Assembly: GCF_947648125.1 (NCBI RefSeq)
Contig: NZ_CANSMR010000004.1
Location: forward strand, 248,001 to 312,000
DNA length: 64,000 nt
Source: an uncultured Bradyrhizobium sp.
Lineage (GTDB): Bacteria > Pseudomonadota > Alphaproteobacteria > Rhizobiales > Xanthobacteraceae
Reading direction: 5' to 3'
Below, one piece after another: positions 45,187-54,427 of this stretch. A program made the position numbers and the translations under genes. Within the stretch, counting starts at the first letter, position 1. The number at the start of each line of letters is the position of its first letter. A model generated the notes under the pieces. It was not told the origin of the DNA and ran no database searches. It worked only from the letters and a program-made list of their open reading frames with translations.

Positions 45187-46653
45187 ATGCCCGCCGTTCA
45201 GGAAACTGTCGATCGCGTTCGGATGATCGACGTCGATCAATACAGATATGGCTTCGAGACGACCATTCCGGTCGATAAAGCTCCGAAAGGCCTGTCGGAG
45301 GACACGGTCCGCTTTATCTCCGAACGAAAGCGCGAGCCTTCCTGGATGCTCGAGTGGAGACTTGACGCCTATAGGCGCTGGCTCACGATGGAGGAGCCCG
45401 GTTGGGCCCGGGTGGACTATCCGGAGGTCGATTTCAATGCGATCCATTACTACGCGGCTCCGAAGGGCATCTCGGGACCGAAGTCGCTCGCCGAAGTCGA
45501 TCCGGAAATCCTGAACGTCTACAAGAAGCTCGGCATTCCGCTGCACGAGCAGGAGATGCTCGCCGGTGTGAAGACGAGGATCGCAGTCGATGCCGTATTC
45601 GACTCGGTCTCGGTGGTCACGACCTTCAAGCAGGAACTGCAGAAGGCCGGCGTGATCTTCATGTCGATATCGGAAGCCATCCGTGAGCATAGTGAGCTTA
45701 TCAGGGAGTATCTGGGCTCTGTCGTTCCGACCTCGGACAATTTCTACGCAACGCTGAATTCAGCAGTTTTCAGCGACGGTTCGTTTGTCTACGTGCCGCC
45801 TGGCGTACACTGCCCGATGGAGCTTTCCACCTATTTCCGCATCAATGAGCGGAACACCGGACAGTTTGAGCGCACGCTGATCATCGCTGACAAGGGCGCC
45901 AGCGTCTCATATCTCGAAGGCTGCACAGCACCGCGGCGCGAGGAAAATCAGCTGCACGCAGCAGTCGTTGAACTGGTCGCGCTGGACGACGCCGAGATCA
46001 AGTATTCCACCGTCCAAAACTGGTATCCCGGTGACAGCGAGGGCAAAGGCGGAATCTACAACTTCGTTACCAAGCGCGGCGATTGCCGCGGTGCCCGCTC
46101 GAAGATTTCCTGGACGCAGGTCGAAACCGGATCGGCCGTGACCTGGAAGTATCCCTCGTGCATCTTGCGAGGCGACGAAAGCCGGGGCGAGTTCTACTCG
46201 ATAGCGGTATCGAACGGCCACCAGCAGATCGACAGCGGCACCAAGATGATCCATCTCGGCAAGAACACGTCGAGCCGCATCGTCTCCAAAGGCATCGCTG
46301 CCGGCTTTTCGGATAATACCTACCGCGGAAAGGTTTCGGCCCATCGCCGGGCGACTAACGCTCGTAACTTCACCCAGTGCGATTCACTGCTGATCGGCGA
46401 CCGATGCGGCGCGCATACCGTGCCTTATATCGAGGCCAAGAACTCGTCGGCAAAATTCGAGCACGAGGCGACGACGTCAAAGATCTCCGAGGACCAGCTG
46501 TTCTACTGCCTGCAGCGCGGTATTCCGGAGGAAGCGGCAGTGGCGCTCATCGTCAACGGCTTCGTAAAGGACGTCCTGCAGCAGCTACCTATGGAATTCG
46601 CGGTCGAAGCGCAGAAGCTGATCAGCATCTCGCTCGAAGGTAGCGTCGGCTGA
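45187..46653 (+). CDS. sufB: Fe-S cluster scaffold component SufB
   Basis: 488 residues, beta-helical scaffold subunit of the SufBCD complex on which Fe-S clusters are built. Family motifs: [78 protein letters not shown] (shown in part), [10 protein letters not shown] and [20 protein letters not shown] with the conserved cysteines. The start at 45187 follows AAGGATGAA; 45172 is an in-frame alternative. It opens sufB-sufC-sufD-hemH. No sufS, sufE, sufA or iscR-like gene is next to it. Confidence 0.95.
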   Translation: MPAVQETVDRVRMIDVDQYRYGFETTIPVDKAPKGLSEDTVRFISERKREPSWMLEWRLDAYRRWLTMEEPGWARVDYPEVDFNAIHYYAAPKGISGPKSLAEVDPEILNVYKKLGIPLHEQEMLAGVKTRIAVDAVFDSVSVVTTFKQELQKAGVIFMSISEAIREHSELIREYLGSVVPTSDNFYATLNSAVFSDGSFVYVPPGVHCPMELSTYFRINERNTGQFERTLIIADKGASVSYLEGCTAPRREENQLHAAVVELVALDDAEIKYSTVQNWYPGDSEGKGGIYNFVTKRGDCRGARSKISWTQVETGSAVTWKYPSCILRGDESRGEFYSIAVSNGHQQIDSGTKMIHLGKNTSSRIVSKGIAAGFSDNTYRGKVSAHRRATNARNFTQCDSLLIGDRCGAHTVPYIEAKNSSAKFEHEATTSKISEDQLFYCLQRGIPEEAAVALIVNGFVKDVLQQLPMEFAVEAQKLISISLEGSVG

Positions 46654-46707
46654 ACCCAATGCTGAGCCGCCCGGCCAGCTTTATCACTCTCGATTTCGGA
46701 GACTATC

Positions 46708-47463
46708 TTGCTAGAGATCAAAAACCTCCGCGCCCGCATCGCGAACGACGGAACTGAGATCATCCGCGGCCTGAATTTGACGGTAAAGGCCGGCGAGGTG
46801 GCGGCCATCATGGGACCCAACGGCTCCGGCAAGTCGACGCTGTCATATATCCTGTCCGGTCGCGAAGGGTACGAGGTCACCGAAGGCGACGTCGTCTACA
46901 ATGGCGCGAGCATTCTGCACCTCGACGCTGCGGAGCGCGCGGTGGAGGGTATTTTTCTTGCCTTCCAGTATCCCGTGGAAATTCCCGGTGTTGCTACCCT
47001 GCAGTTCTTGAAGGTCGCTCTCGACGAACAGCGCAAGGCACGCGGTGAGGAGGAGATGACGACGCCGGCGTTTATACATTTCGTCAAGGAATCGGCGGCG
47101 CGGCTAGGGATCGACATGCAGATGTTGAGGCGGCCGCTCAATGTCGGCTTCTCCGGGGGCGAGAAGAAGCGTGCGGAAATCTTGCAGATGGCGCTGCTCG
47201 AGCCGAAATTATGCGTGCTCGATGAGACCGACTCCGGTCTCGACATCGATGCACTGAAGATCGTGGCCGATGGCGTCAATTCCCTGCGATCGCCGGACCG
47301 GGCGGTTGTAGTGATTACCCATTACCAGCGTCTGCTCGACTACATCGTACCCGACACCGTGCACGTCCTTTACAAGGGCAGGATCATCAAATCGGGCGAC
47401 AAATCGCTTGCGCATCAGCTTGAGGCCAATGGCTACGCTGATGTCATTGCAGATGCGGCATAA
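46708..47463 (+). CDS. sufC: Fe-S cluster assembly ATPase SufC
   Basis: 251 residues, ABC-type ATPase driving the SufBCD scaffold. Walker A GPNGSGKST at residues 36-44, the Q-loop in FLAFQYPVEIPGV, the signature NVGFSGGEKKRAEILQ, Walker B LCVLDETDSGLDID and the H-loop VVVITHYQRLL. The start codon is TTG at 46708: GGAG lies seven bases upstream and the sequence after it (LEIKNLRARI) is the usual SufC beginning. It is 54 bases after sufB. Confidence 0.95.
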   Translation: MLEIKNLRARIANDGTEIIRGLNLTVKAGEVAAIMGPNGSGKSTLSYILSGREGYEVTEGDVVYNGASILHLDAAERAVEGIFLAFQYPVEIPGVATLQFLKVALDEQRKARGEEEMTTPAFIHFVKESAARLGIDMQMLRRPLNVGFSGGEKKRAEILQMALLEPKLCVLDETDSGLDIDALKIVADGVNSLRSPDRAVVVITHYQRLLDYIVPDTVHVLYKGRIIKSGDKSLAHQLEANGYADVIADAA

Positions 47464-47473
47464 GGATGCGATC

Positions 47474-48757
47474 ATGAATGTTCAGCTCTCACATTCCGCC
47501 ATCCACGAGTCACTCTCGCCTCTGGGGATCACGGCTGACGAGCTTCGTCGCTTGCCGGGCAATCGCGACGTACAGCTGGCACGGGCGAGGTTGCTGCAAG
47601 ACCTCTGCTCCAGAGGGCTCCCGACCCGGCGGCTTGAGTCCTGGCACTATACCGACTTGCGAACGCGCCTGAAGGCGCCGTCGCGGCCGCAGGCAGCGGA
47701 GGGTGCCGGAGATTCCGGTTCCCTGATCCCGGGTTCGATTGTGCTGCAAGTGAACGAGGCCGGTTGCGGCATGGACGCAGGCATCGCCGGGCTCTCGATC
47801 CGCAATTATCGGCATCTCCTCGAAGACGGATCCGCGGCCGGCGAGTTGGTCGAGTGCGTTGCAGATGATGCTATCGGCCGCATCAACGGCATCCTGGCCG
47901 ATCGCGGCATGCAGATCGAGATCGCCGGCGATCATCGGTTCGAACGTCCGATCGAACTGCAGGTGCGTGGCTCGTCTCATTCGCGCCTTGGCGTGGTAGC
48001 GCGAGCGGGCGCACGAGTCACCGTCATTGAGCGGCATGCGGGCCAGGCCCAGGCGGACGGCGGCTTCTCGACAGTGGTGTCGAGGCTGCGCGTCGGCGAA
48101 GGTGCGGATGTCACCTGGATCATCGTCGGAGAGCAGCAGGCGTCGGACAGCCATCTTGGACAGCTCCGTTTCATCCTGGAGCGGGACGCCAAGCTGCGCA
48201 TTCTCGTCTTGAACACAGGAGGCAAGCTTGTGCGTCAGGAGGTACATGGCCGACAATCCGGCGAAGGCGCACAACTGATCCTGAACGGTATCAATCTCCT
48301 CAGGGACGCCGGGCACACGGATCTGACCATGACGCTTGAACATGAAGCGGTCGGCACGACATCCGCTATTACGGTGCGAAACGTCGTCTTTGATCGGGCG
48401 AGTGGCGCCTTCCAGGGTGGTATCAAGGTCGGGCAGGGTGCACAGCGCACTGACGCCCGCATGGCCTGCAATACGCTGTTGCTCTCCGACGATGGAGAGT
48501 TTTCCGCAAAGCCAGAACTGGAGATCTTTGCCGACGATGTTCAGTGCGGGCACGGTGCCACGATTGCAGATATCGACGATGCCCAGATCTACTATCTGAT
48601 GGCGCGAGGCATTCCGAAGGCGAGAGCCCGCTCGCTCTTGATCGAGGGAATTCTCGCTGAACTTCTTCTTCCGATCGGGAACGAGCAGATTGTGGTTGCG
48701 CTCGAGCAGATCGTCTCGGCCTGGCTCGAGGCAGCGGCTGAAGTCTCTGGAGGTTGA
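47474..48757 (+). CDS. sufD: Fe-S cluster assembly protein SufD
   Basis: 427 residues, SufB paralogue and scaffold partner. Conserved features include PTRRLESWHYTDLRTRLK near residue 55, a beta-helical core (ARAGARVTVIERHAG, HGRQSGEGAQLILNG), DAGHTDLTMTLEHEAVGTTS and the C-terminal QCGHGATIADIDDAQIYYLMARGIP-type segment, here CGHGATIADIDDAQIYYL. AAGGA precedes the ATG at 47474, ten bases after sufC. The ferrochelatase gene follows after one base. Confidence 0.93.
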   Translation: MNVQLSHSAIHESLSPLGITADELRRLPGNRDVQLARARLLQDLCSRGLPTRRLESWHYTDLRTRLKAPSRPQAAEGAGDSGSLIPGSIVLQVNEAGCGMDAGIAGLSIRNYRHLLEDGSAAGELVECVADDAIGRINGILADRGMQIEIAGDHRFERPIELQVRGSSHSRLGVVARAGARVTVIERHAGQAQADGGFSTVVSRLRVGEGADVTWIIVGEQQASDSHLGQLRFILERDAKLRILVLNTGGKLVRQEVHGRQSGEGAQLILNGINLLRDAGHTDLTMTLEHEAVGTTSAITVRNVVFDRASGAFQGGIKVGQGAQRTDARMACNTLLLSDDGEFSAKPELEIFADDVQCGHGATIADIDDAQIYYLMARGIPKARARSLLIEGILAELLLPIGNEQIVVALEQIVSAWLEAAAEVSGG

Positions 48758-48758
48758 G

Positions 48759-49835
48759 ATGACGATTCTGGAGTTCGTTCCTGCCGACAGGATGGATATT
48801 GCGCAGAGAGACGCCAGCGGCTTTGCGCAGCCGCGCAATATTGGGGTGGTCCTGAGCAATTTGGGCACGCCCGACGGGACGGACTACTGGTCCATGCGAC
48901 GGTATCTTGCCGAGTTCCTGTCCGATCGCCGAGTTATAGAGACGCCCCGATTGCTCTGGTTCTTCGTCCTCAACTTCCTGATTCTGACTACCCGACCTCG
49001 GCGAAAGGGCAAGGACTACGCGACGATCTGGAACCGCGAACGCGACGAAAGTCCGCTCAAAACCATTACCCGCTCGCAAGCGAAGAAATTGCAGGAATCC
49101 CTGCAGGACAGGCGATCCAATAATGGTCGCGCCAAGGTAATCGTCGAATGGGGCATGCGTTACGGCAACCCCTCGCTCGAGGCCGCGATCGAGCGGCTCA
49201 GTGCGCAGGGCTGCGACCGCATCCTGTTCGTCCCCCTTTACCCGCAATACTCAGCGGCGACCAGCGCGACCGCATGCGATTCGATCTTCGAGATCCTGTC
49301 GTCGATGCGAAATCAACCGTGCCTGCGGGTTGCGCCGCCATACTATGAAGATGACTTCTACATCGAAGAGATCGCGCGCTCGGTGACAACGCGCCTGGCA
49401 CAGATCGATTTCGAGCCGGAAGTGACTGTGGTTTCCTATCACGGCATGCCGATGGAGACCCGCGCCAAGGGTGATCCCTACTACTCGCATTGCAAGAGGA
49501 CGACGGAACTCCTCGGTCGACGCCTGAGGCTGTCGCCGGACCGCTTGATCATGACGTTTCAATCCCGCTTCGGCGGAGCTGAGTGGCTGAAGCCCTACAC
49601 TGACGAAGCGATCAAGGATCTTGCATCCCGCGGGATCAAGCGAGTTGCGGTCTTAACGCCAGGCTTTTCGGCCGATTGCCTGGAGACCATCGAGGAAATC
49701 GGCGGGGAGAACGCTGAATACTTCTTCGCGGCAGGTGGCGAGGCGTTCGCGAGGATTGACTGCCTGAACGACAGTGACGGCGGAATGCGAGTGATCGACG
49801 CCATCGTGCGCCGTGAGCTGAGCGGGTGGCTCTAG
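48759..49835 (+). CDS. hemH: Ferrochelatase HemH
   Basis: 358 residues. Inserts ferrous iron into protoporphyrin IX, the last step of haem synthesis. Family segments: VVLSNLGTPDGTDYWSMRRY, YGNPSLEAAIERL, LFVPLYPQYSAATSAT, VVSYHGMPMETRAKGDPY with the catalytic His, TFQSRFGGAEWLKPYTDE and LTPGFSADCLETIEEIG. The start at 48759 follows CTGGAGGTTGAG. It is joined to sufBCD by a one-base gap, tying Fe-S assembly and haem insertion into one transcript. The N-terminal 28 residues before NIGVVLSN are longer than in many homologues. Confidence 0.95.
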   Translation: MTILEFVPADRMDIAQRDASGFAQPRNIGVVLSNLGTPDGTDYWSMRRYLAEFLSDRRVIETPRLLWFFVLNFLILTTRPRRKGKDYATIWNRERDESPLKTITRSQAKKLQESLQDRRSNNGRAKVIVEWGMRYGNPSLEAAIERLSAQGCDRILFVPLYPQYSAATSATACDSIFEILSSMRNQPCLRVAPPYYEDDFYIEEIARSVTTRLAQIDFEPEVTVVSYHGMPMETRAKGDPYYSHCKRTTELLGRRLRLSPDRLIMTFQSRFGGAEWLKPYTDEAIKDLASRGIKRVAVLTPGFSADCLETIEEIGGENAEYFFAAGGEAFARIDCLNDSDGGMRVIDAIVRRELSGWL

Positions 49836-49880
49836 CTCGCAGGAAACGGTTTCGCGGTGCCGCGCCGCGAAACAACTTTC

Positions 49881-50786
49881 TCAATCGAGGTCGCGACGGT
49901 ACCGGCTGGGCGTTTGTCCCGTCAGCCGACGGAAGGCTGAGCTGAACGTGCTGGATTCACCAAATCCAATCGCCTGCGCGATCATGGTGATCGACAGCTC
50001 ACGCTCTGCCAGCATCTGCTTTGCTCGCTCGATTCGGCGCATCGCGTGATACTTCTGCGGGGGCACCCCGAAGGATCGCCTGAAGGTGCGACAAAGATGA
50101 TACGGGCTGAGCTCGACCAATTGCGCGAGGGCGGTGAGCGGAATGTCATCGGAGACATGATCCTCGATGTATTCGGCCAGCCGCCTTTGCTGCCATGCCG
50201 CCAGGCCACCCCGAACCGCGGGAGATCTGATCGGGTTGGCATTTGCGTTGCTGCGAACGAGATCGTGCGCCAGGAGAATCCCCAGCGCTTCACCATATTG
50301 CCGGTGCATCACGTCCTGATGCTCGACCTGCGCTTTGAGTTTGAGGGCTGTCTGCCAGAGGCAGCCGTCTTCGAAGAACAACCGGGGCCTGAACTCAACT
50401 TCACTGAATCGCAGTTCAGGATCGGTAAGCGGTCCCCGCGGATCGAGATAGATACAAATCATGCGTGTCAACAGGCGCGGCTTCTGTGAGCCGGCAAAGT
50501 CACGACCTGCGGGAACGAAAGTCATCTTGCGCGAAAAGGTGCGGAGGTCTGATCTAGGCAATCCCTCAAGCAACGTTTCTCCGCTCTCTCGCTCCCCGAT
50601 CTCCGCTGCAATGAGCAGATGGCAGGGTGCTCTAAAGCGATATTCAAAAGGCGAGCGCCGTACGACCTCCACCGTCTCGACCTTAAGGCCAGGCCACGTG
50701 TCGAAGCGACGGCTGATGATCCCGGCTGGTGAAAAATCGATGGCTGAGATCGGACCTATTTGTGCGTCAGCGAGTGGTGAGTCCAT
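49881..50786 (-). CDS. AraC-family transcriptional regulator
   Basis: 301 residues. C-terminal double helix-turn-helix: IPLTALAQLVELSPYHLCRT and LSITMIAQAIGFGESSTFSS, ending FRRLTGQTPSRYRRDLD. The N-terminal 180 residues form a separate, unrecognised sensing domain. The gene is convergent with hemH and lies 185 bases downstream of the aquaporin gene on the same strand. A TTGA-N6-TCAA palindrome sits 41 bases upstream of the start. Confidence 0.88.
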   Translation of the reverse strand: MDSPLADAQIGPISAIDFSPAGIISRRFDTWPGLKVETVEVVRRSPFEYRFRAPCHLLIAAEIGERESGETLLEGLPRSDLRTFSRKMTFVPAGRDFAGSQKPRLLTRMICIYLDPRGPLTDPELRFSEVEFRPRLFFEDGCLWQTALKLKAQVEHQDVMHRQYGEALGILLAHDLVRSNANANPIRSPAVRGGLAAWQQRRLAEYIEDHVSDDIPLTALAQLVELSPYHLCRTFRRSFGVPPQKYHAMRRIERAKQMLAERELSITMIAQAIGFGESSTFSSAFRRLTGQTPSRYRRDLD

Positions 50787-50826
50787 TTACCCTCTTCGCT
50801 CCCGCGAACTTGGCAGGTGCGGCCGT

Positions 50827-50840
50827 TTGACCAAAGTCAA
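50827..50840. promoter_or_regulatory. FNR/FixK-like palindrome upstream of the AraC gene
   Basis: TTGACCAAAGTCAA is a perfect palindrome with the TTGA-N6-TCAA form of FNR/FixK boxes, 41 bases before the AraC-family start codon. The outer T/A extend the match to TTTGAC-N4-GTCAAA. Confidence 0.4.
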
Positions 50841-50924
50841 ATAGGCCGGTCGCGTGTGTGGGCAAGGCGGTGCGCGTCCGCGCTCACGACGAGTTGAGGC
50901 CGGGGGCTCACGATGTCTTGAGAT

Positions 50925-50947
50925 GCGGCCCGCCATCGGCGGGCCGC
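50925..50947 (-). terminator. Strong hairpin downstream of the aquaporin gene
   Basis: GCGGCCCGCC and GGCGGGCCGC form a perfect 10-bp stem with a 3-base loop, 25 bases past the aquaporin stop on the minus strand. No T-run follows, so termination may not be fully intrinsic. Confidence 0.5.
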
Positions 50948-50971
50948 TCGGCGGATCGGCAGTCCCGATAC

Positions 50972-51709
50972 TCATTCGGCGGGCTCTTCGGCTATCCGCG
51001 CAGGCTGCCCTGTGCCTTCGGCGAACCGGCTGAGGCAATTGTGCAGCAGCGCAGCGATGATGGCGCCGACAATCGGTGCTGCCGTATATAGCCAGGCGTC
51101 GTCGAGTGTTCCGGTAACGATCATGGGACCAAGCGCGCGCGCCGGGTTGAAAGCTGCGCCGGTAAGGGCACCCCCCATCAGAATGTTGAAGGTCAGCGTC
51201 ATTCCGATAGCCAGCGGAGCAAGCGTTCCCGCGCGTCCGCTCACGGCGGTGCTGAGCACCACGGTGACCAGGAAGAACGCGAGCATGGCCTCGATAACGA
51301 AGCCGGCAGCCGGCGTTATGGTTACTGTCGCGCCGGCGAGAGCAAGGTCGTGTGCGAGCGCCGGCGTGCCAAGACCGGTGGCGACACCACCGAACAGGCT
51401 TCGCAGCAAGAGTGCGCCGGCGATACCGCCGACCAGTTGACACACGATATAGCCCATCGCCTCGAGCGGTCGCATGGCGCCCGCAGCGAGGACGCCGACG
51501 GTGACCGCCGGGTTCATGTGGCCGCCCGACACCGGGCCGTAAGCGAAGGCGAAGGCCATGATCGCCAGGCCGTGGGCAAGGGCAATTGCGCCCATGCCGG
51601 CCAGGCCGACGCCGTCGCCCATTACGGCCGCCGTTCCGGCGCCGATGAATACGAATGCGAACGTGCCGATGAATTCGGCCATGAGTTTAGCTGTCATCTG
51701 GTTGGACAT
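50972..51709 (-). CDS. Aquaporin (MIP family, AqpZ-like)
   Basis: 245-residue inner-membrane channel with six transmembrane helices and two half-helices bearing NPA boxes at residues 66-68 (SGGHMNPAVT) and 188-190 (GAAFNPARALGP). The Arg after the second NPA is the selectivity-filter arginine. Water-type AqpZ is likelier than a glycerol facilitator because the second box is not followed by the Asp (NPARD) typical of GlpF. The start at 51709 follows GGAGTCAAA; a frame to 51811 adds only non-family sequence. Confidence 0.92.
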   Translation of the reverse strand: MSNQMTAKLMAEFIGTFAFVFIGAGTAAVMGDGVGLAGMGAIALAHGLAIMAFAFAYGPVSGGHMNPAVTVGVLAAGAMRPLEAMGYIVCQLVGGIAGALLLRSLFGGVATGLGTPALAHDLALAGATVTITPAAGFVIEAMLAFFLVTVVLSTAVSGRAGTLAPLAIGMTLTFNILMGGALTGAAFNPARALGPMIVTGTLDDAWLYTAAPIVGAIIAALLHNCLSRFAEGTGQPARIAEEPAE

Positions 51710-52138
51710 TTTGACTCCATAGGTGAGATTGATCGCGCGGCGCGAACAAGGCGCGGCAGCGCCCGCACAGTTCGGGACGAGATCGTTGATGTGCGGTTCT
51801 GGGGGCCTCACGACTTTGGTGAGGTTGCGGGCAGTTCGTGCCTATTGCTCCAAACGCCATTCTCACGACGTTGTTTATGCGTCACGAGACAACAGGCGCG
51901 GCTCCGATCAGCAGAGGGCTTCGAGCTTCGTTAATGTCGCATGCCCGCTGGTGTCATCGCGAAGGGCGATTTCGTCGATGTGACCAATCGTGACACTGCG
52001 ATGGCTTGGGCTGTGTCATCCCGGCATTAGATGACCGCCAGAGAGTACGGTCTCGCGCCCCAAGGCCCCCGCAAAGATCGCTCTCTCCTTGCGACGAGGA
52101 CCGTTCGCTTTGAAACAGAAAACCCGGAGTTTTAATCC
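51710..52138. other. Intergenic region between aquaporin and DUF3551 genes
   Basis: 429 bases. Presumed divergent promoters of the two flanking genes. Open frames crossing it (for example 51350-51934 on the plus strand) are shadows of the aquaporin gene. No repeat or operator was recognised. Confidence 0.4.
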
Positions 52139-52384
52139 ATGCGTCAAGTTCTACTTGCAGGCCTGCCTGTCATCGGGCTCCTCGCGATCGCATCGCCAGG
52201 CTCGGCAGCGGCTGCGAACGATCGGTACTGTCTGCAGGGGCGTGAGTGGGGCTATCCCGGCAATTGCGAGTTTTCGACGTACAGCCAATGCACGGCCAGT
52301 GCGTCCGGCACCGACGCGTACTGCGGTATCAATCCGCAGTACGCGTACAAGGGCCCGCGCTCCGGCCACACGCGGACCTATTGA
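52139..52384 (+). CDS. DUF3551-family small exported protein
   Basis: 81 residues. Signal peptide MRQVLLAGLPVIGLLAIASP (cleavage near AAA-A) and a mature part with the DUF3551 cysteine pattern: YCLQG, GNCEFSTYSQCTASASG, AYCGINPQYA. Four cysteines suggest two disulfides. DUF3551 is a multigene family of small secreted proteins of Bradyrhizobium and relatives, with no established function; its presence supports the taxonomic guess. CGGAG precedes the ATG. Confidence 0.82.
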   Translation: MRQVLLAGLPVIGLLAIASPGSAAAANDRYCLQGREWGYPGNCEFSTYSQCTASASGTDAYCGINPQYAYKGPRSGHTRTY

Positions 52385-52412
52385 GCGACGGCATTCGCAG
52401 CAGCGCGATGCG

Positions 52413-53192
52413 TCAGGAGGCGTGGTGATCGCGGAGGCGACCACTGCAACGTGCTGCGGGAAGTCCCGGCGGTGTCACGCCGGGGCTTCTCATTAAGCGG
52501 AACGCCTTGGCTGGCGGAGGTTTTATGGACGGCTTGTCGGGCAACCCGGTCGAGTCTTGACGCCGGAAACGATCACGATATTCGTTGGGGCCGGTTCCTA
52601 TTCGTCGCATGAATGCACGCCGCATTGTGTCGCGATTCGTGAATCCACAGAGTGCTGCGACGCATTTCAGAGGCTTGTCGGTATCTTCCAGCAGGCGTCG
52701 CGCCCGGTCGACGCGCGCCGTCTCGACGAAGTTGGCCGGCGTCATGCCCGCTTCCGCTTGAAAGACGCGAGTGAAGTTGCGTAAGCTCATGGCGGTTCGC
52801 ACGGCAAGCATCTTCAACGTCAGTCGGAGTTGCAGATGTTCCAGGATCCAATGTTGCAGAGCTTGGACTCGCCCTTCCTTTGTGGCTTGCGCCGCAAGAT
52901 GTGCGCTGACTTGCGATTGGCCGCCCGGCCGCTTCAGGAAGACGACCAGCCTGCGCGCGACTGAAAGCGCGAGGCCTTGACCATGATCATCCTCGATCAG
53001 CTTCAGTGCTAGGTCGATACCTGCAGCCACGCCCGCCGAGGTGCAGAGCGCGCCGTCTTGCACGAAGACTCGGTCTAGCGAGACTTTAGCTGCCGGGAAC
53101 TTCTCCGCGAGTTCGGAGGTATGCTGCCAATGGGTTGTAACGTTGAGTCCGTCGAGAAGCCCCGCAGCGCCGAGAAAGAATGCCCCGGTGCC
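52413..53192 (-). pseudogene. GlxA-family AraC regulator lacking its N-terminal DJ-1/PfpI half
   Basis: From TGAFFLGAAGLLDGLNVTTHW onward (given here as TGAFFLGAAGL and GLNVTTHW) this is a normal GlxA-type regulator: the end of the DJ-1/PfpI-like domain, GALCTSAGVAAGIDLALKLIE, then an AraC DNA-binding domain (LTLKMLAVRTAMSLRNFTRV, KCVAALCGFTNRDTMRRAF). About the first 100 residues of the family are missing: upstream of codon 53190-53192 the frame continues only as the antisense of a LysR gene. The break coincides with the truncated start of that divergent LysR gene. A frame start at 53264 exists but encodes no family sequence. Probably non-functional. Confidence 0.75.
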
Positions 53193-54038
53193 GTTCGCAC
53201 TGTTGTTGCCATTGCTGAAACAGGAAGTTTGTCGAAGGCCGGGGAGCGTCTCGGTCTCAGTCAACCGGCGATTAGCTCGCAGGTGAAGCGGTTACAGAAC
53301 CAGATTGGTGGAGCGCTCTTTGTCAGGACCGCTTACGGGACGACGACCACCGAACTCGGCAAGGTCGCAGTGCAGCAAGCCAGGCGGATTCTGGAAGCCA
53401 ACGATCAGCTGCTTCGGCTTGGCGGCAACAATGAGGGGCCACAACCGCTGCGACTGGGGATCAGCACCCTGCTTGCCGACGATTTCATGAAGCGCCAGAC
53501 CGCCGAGACGCTCGCCGATATCATCATTCACGCCGACCGGTCGCCTGCCATCATCAGGGGACTGATCGACGGCTACATCGACATTGCGTTTGTCTACAGC
53601 AATCCGCTGGTCGACGTGGAAGATGAGGTGACGATCGCCAACAAGGCCGAGGAGCGTTCGGTGTGGGTGCGGGCCCGGGATTTCGTGCTGCGGCCGGGCG
53701 CGCCGATTCCAATCCTCGCGTGGCCAGGCGATGACTGGATGATCCGTACCCTCACCAAGCACAACATCGCGTACAAGATCGTGTTCAGGAGTCCGAACCA
53801 CCAGTTGCGGCTGGAGGCTGCGCAGACCGGCTTTGGCCTGACCGTTGTTCCCGAGCGAATGATCCCATCCTTCCTCGTCCCGGCCAAGGACTACTACCTC
53901 CCGGACCTGCCGGCCTACAAGCGCTTGCTGGTTGTCCGGCCCGGCGTCGAGGGGAGCCGTGTGACGGCGCTCGTGCAGCGCTTGTCGAGCCAGTTCTTCA
54001 ATGCCGCAAGGGCGGCGCGGCAGGTGGTCGGCGCCTAG
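53193..54038 (+). pseudogene. LysR-family regulator lacking its first residues
   Basis: The sequence from RTVVAIAETGSLSKAGERLG to the C-terminus is a normal LysR protein: helix-turn-helix LSQPAISSQVKRLQNQIGG and a substrate-binding domain ending VVPERMIPSFLVPAKDYYL. LysR proteins start about five residues before RTVVA (for example M-x-L-x-x-L), but here the coding sequence begins at the junction with the truncated GlxA gene on the other strand. The only in-frame ATG upstream (53121) lies inside the opposite gene, adding about 24 foreign residues. It may still be expressed from that start, or be dead. Confidence 0.7.
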
Positions 54039-54427
54039 CAAGGACGGCATGTCACGTCGAGGCTGCCGCGTACGTGGGCGTGTCGAGATGGCACGGCGTC
54101 AGGGCGGTCGCATTCGCGGAGCGCTCCTTGCCGCCGAACAGGGCGACCTCGCCCACAACGGCGCTGGGTTTGAGATCGGTCAGAATAGCGCCGCAGCTGT
54201 TTCGCTCGGGCAGCCCGATCCGCCGCTCAGAACCACGATTGCGCTGTGGCCAGGCGGGAGCGGGAAAGGTGACGAGTGCAAGGGGGCGGGAAAGGATCGA
54301 CTGCAACCGAAAGGGGCGCGGGGCCCGCCGGCTCTTCTCACACAATCGCCACCACCTCCGTGGACGCTACCCCAATCTACGGTTAAGCTGCATCGTTGCT
54401 GGAAAACTGGGTGAGGAGCTAGGTAGC
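54039..54427. other. Gene-free region upstream of the CoA-transferase gene
   Basis: 389 bases. The CoA-transferase frame is open back to 54074 but without family sequence. I see no repeat, hairpin or operator worth naming. Confidence 0.4.
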
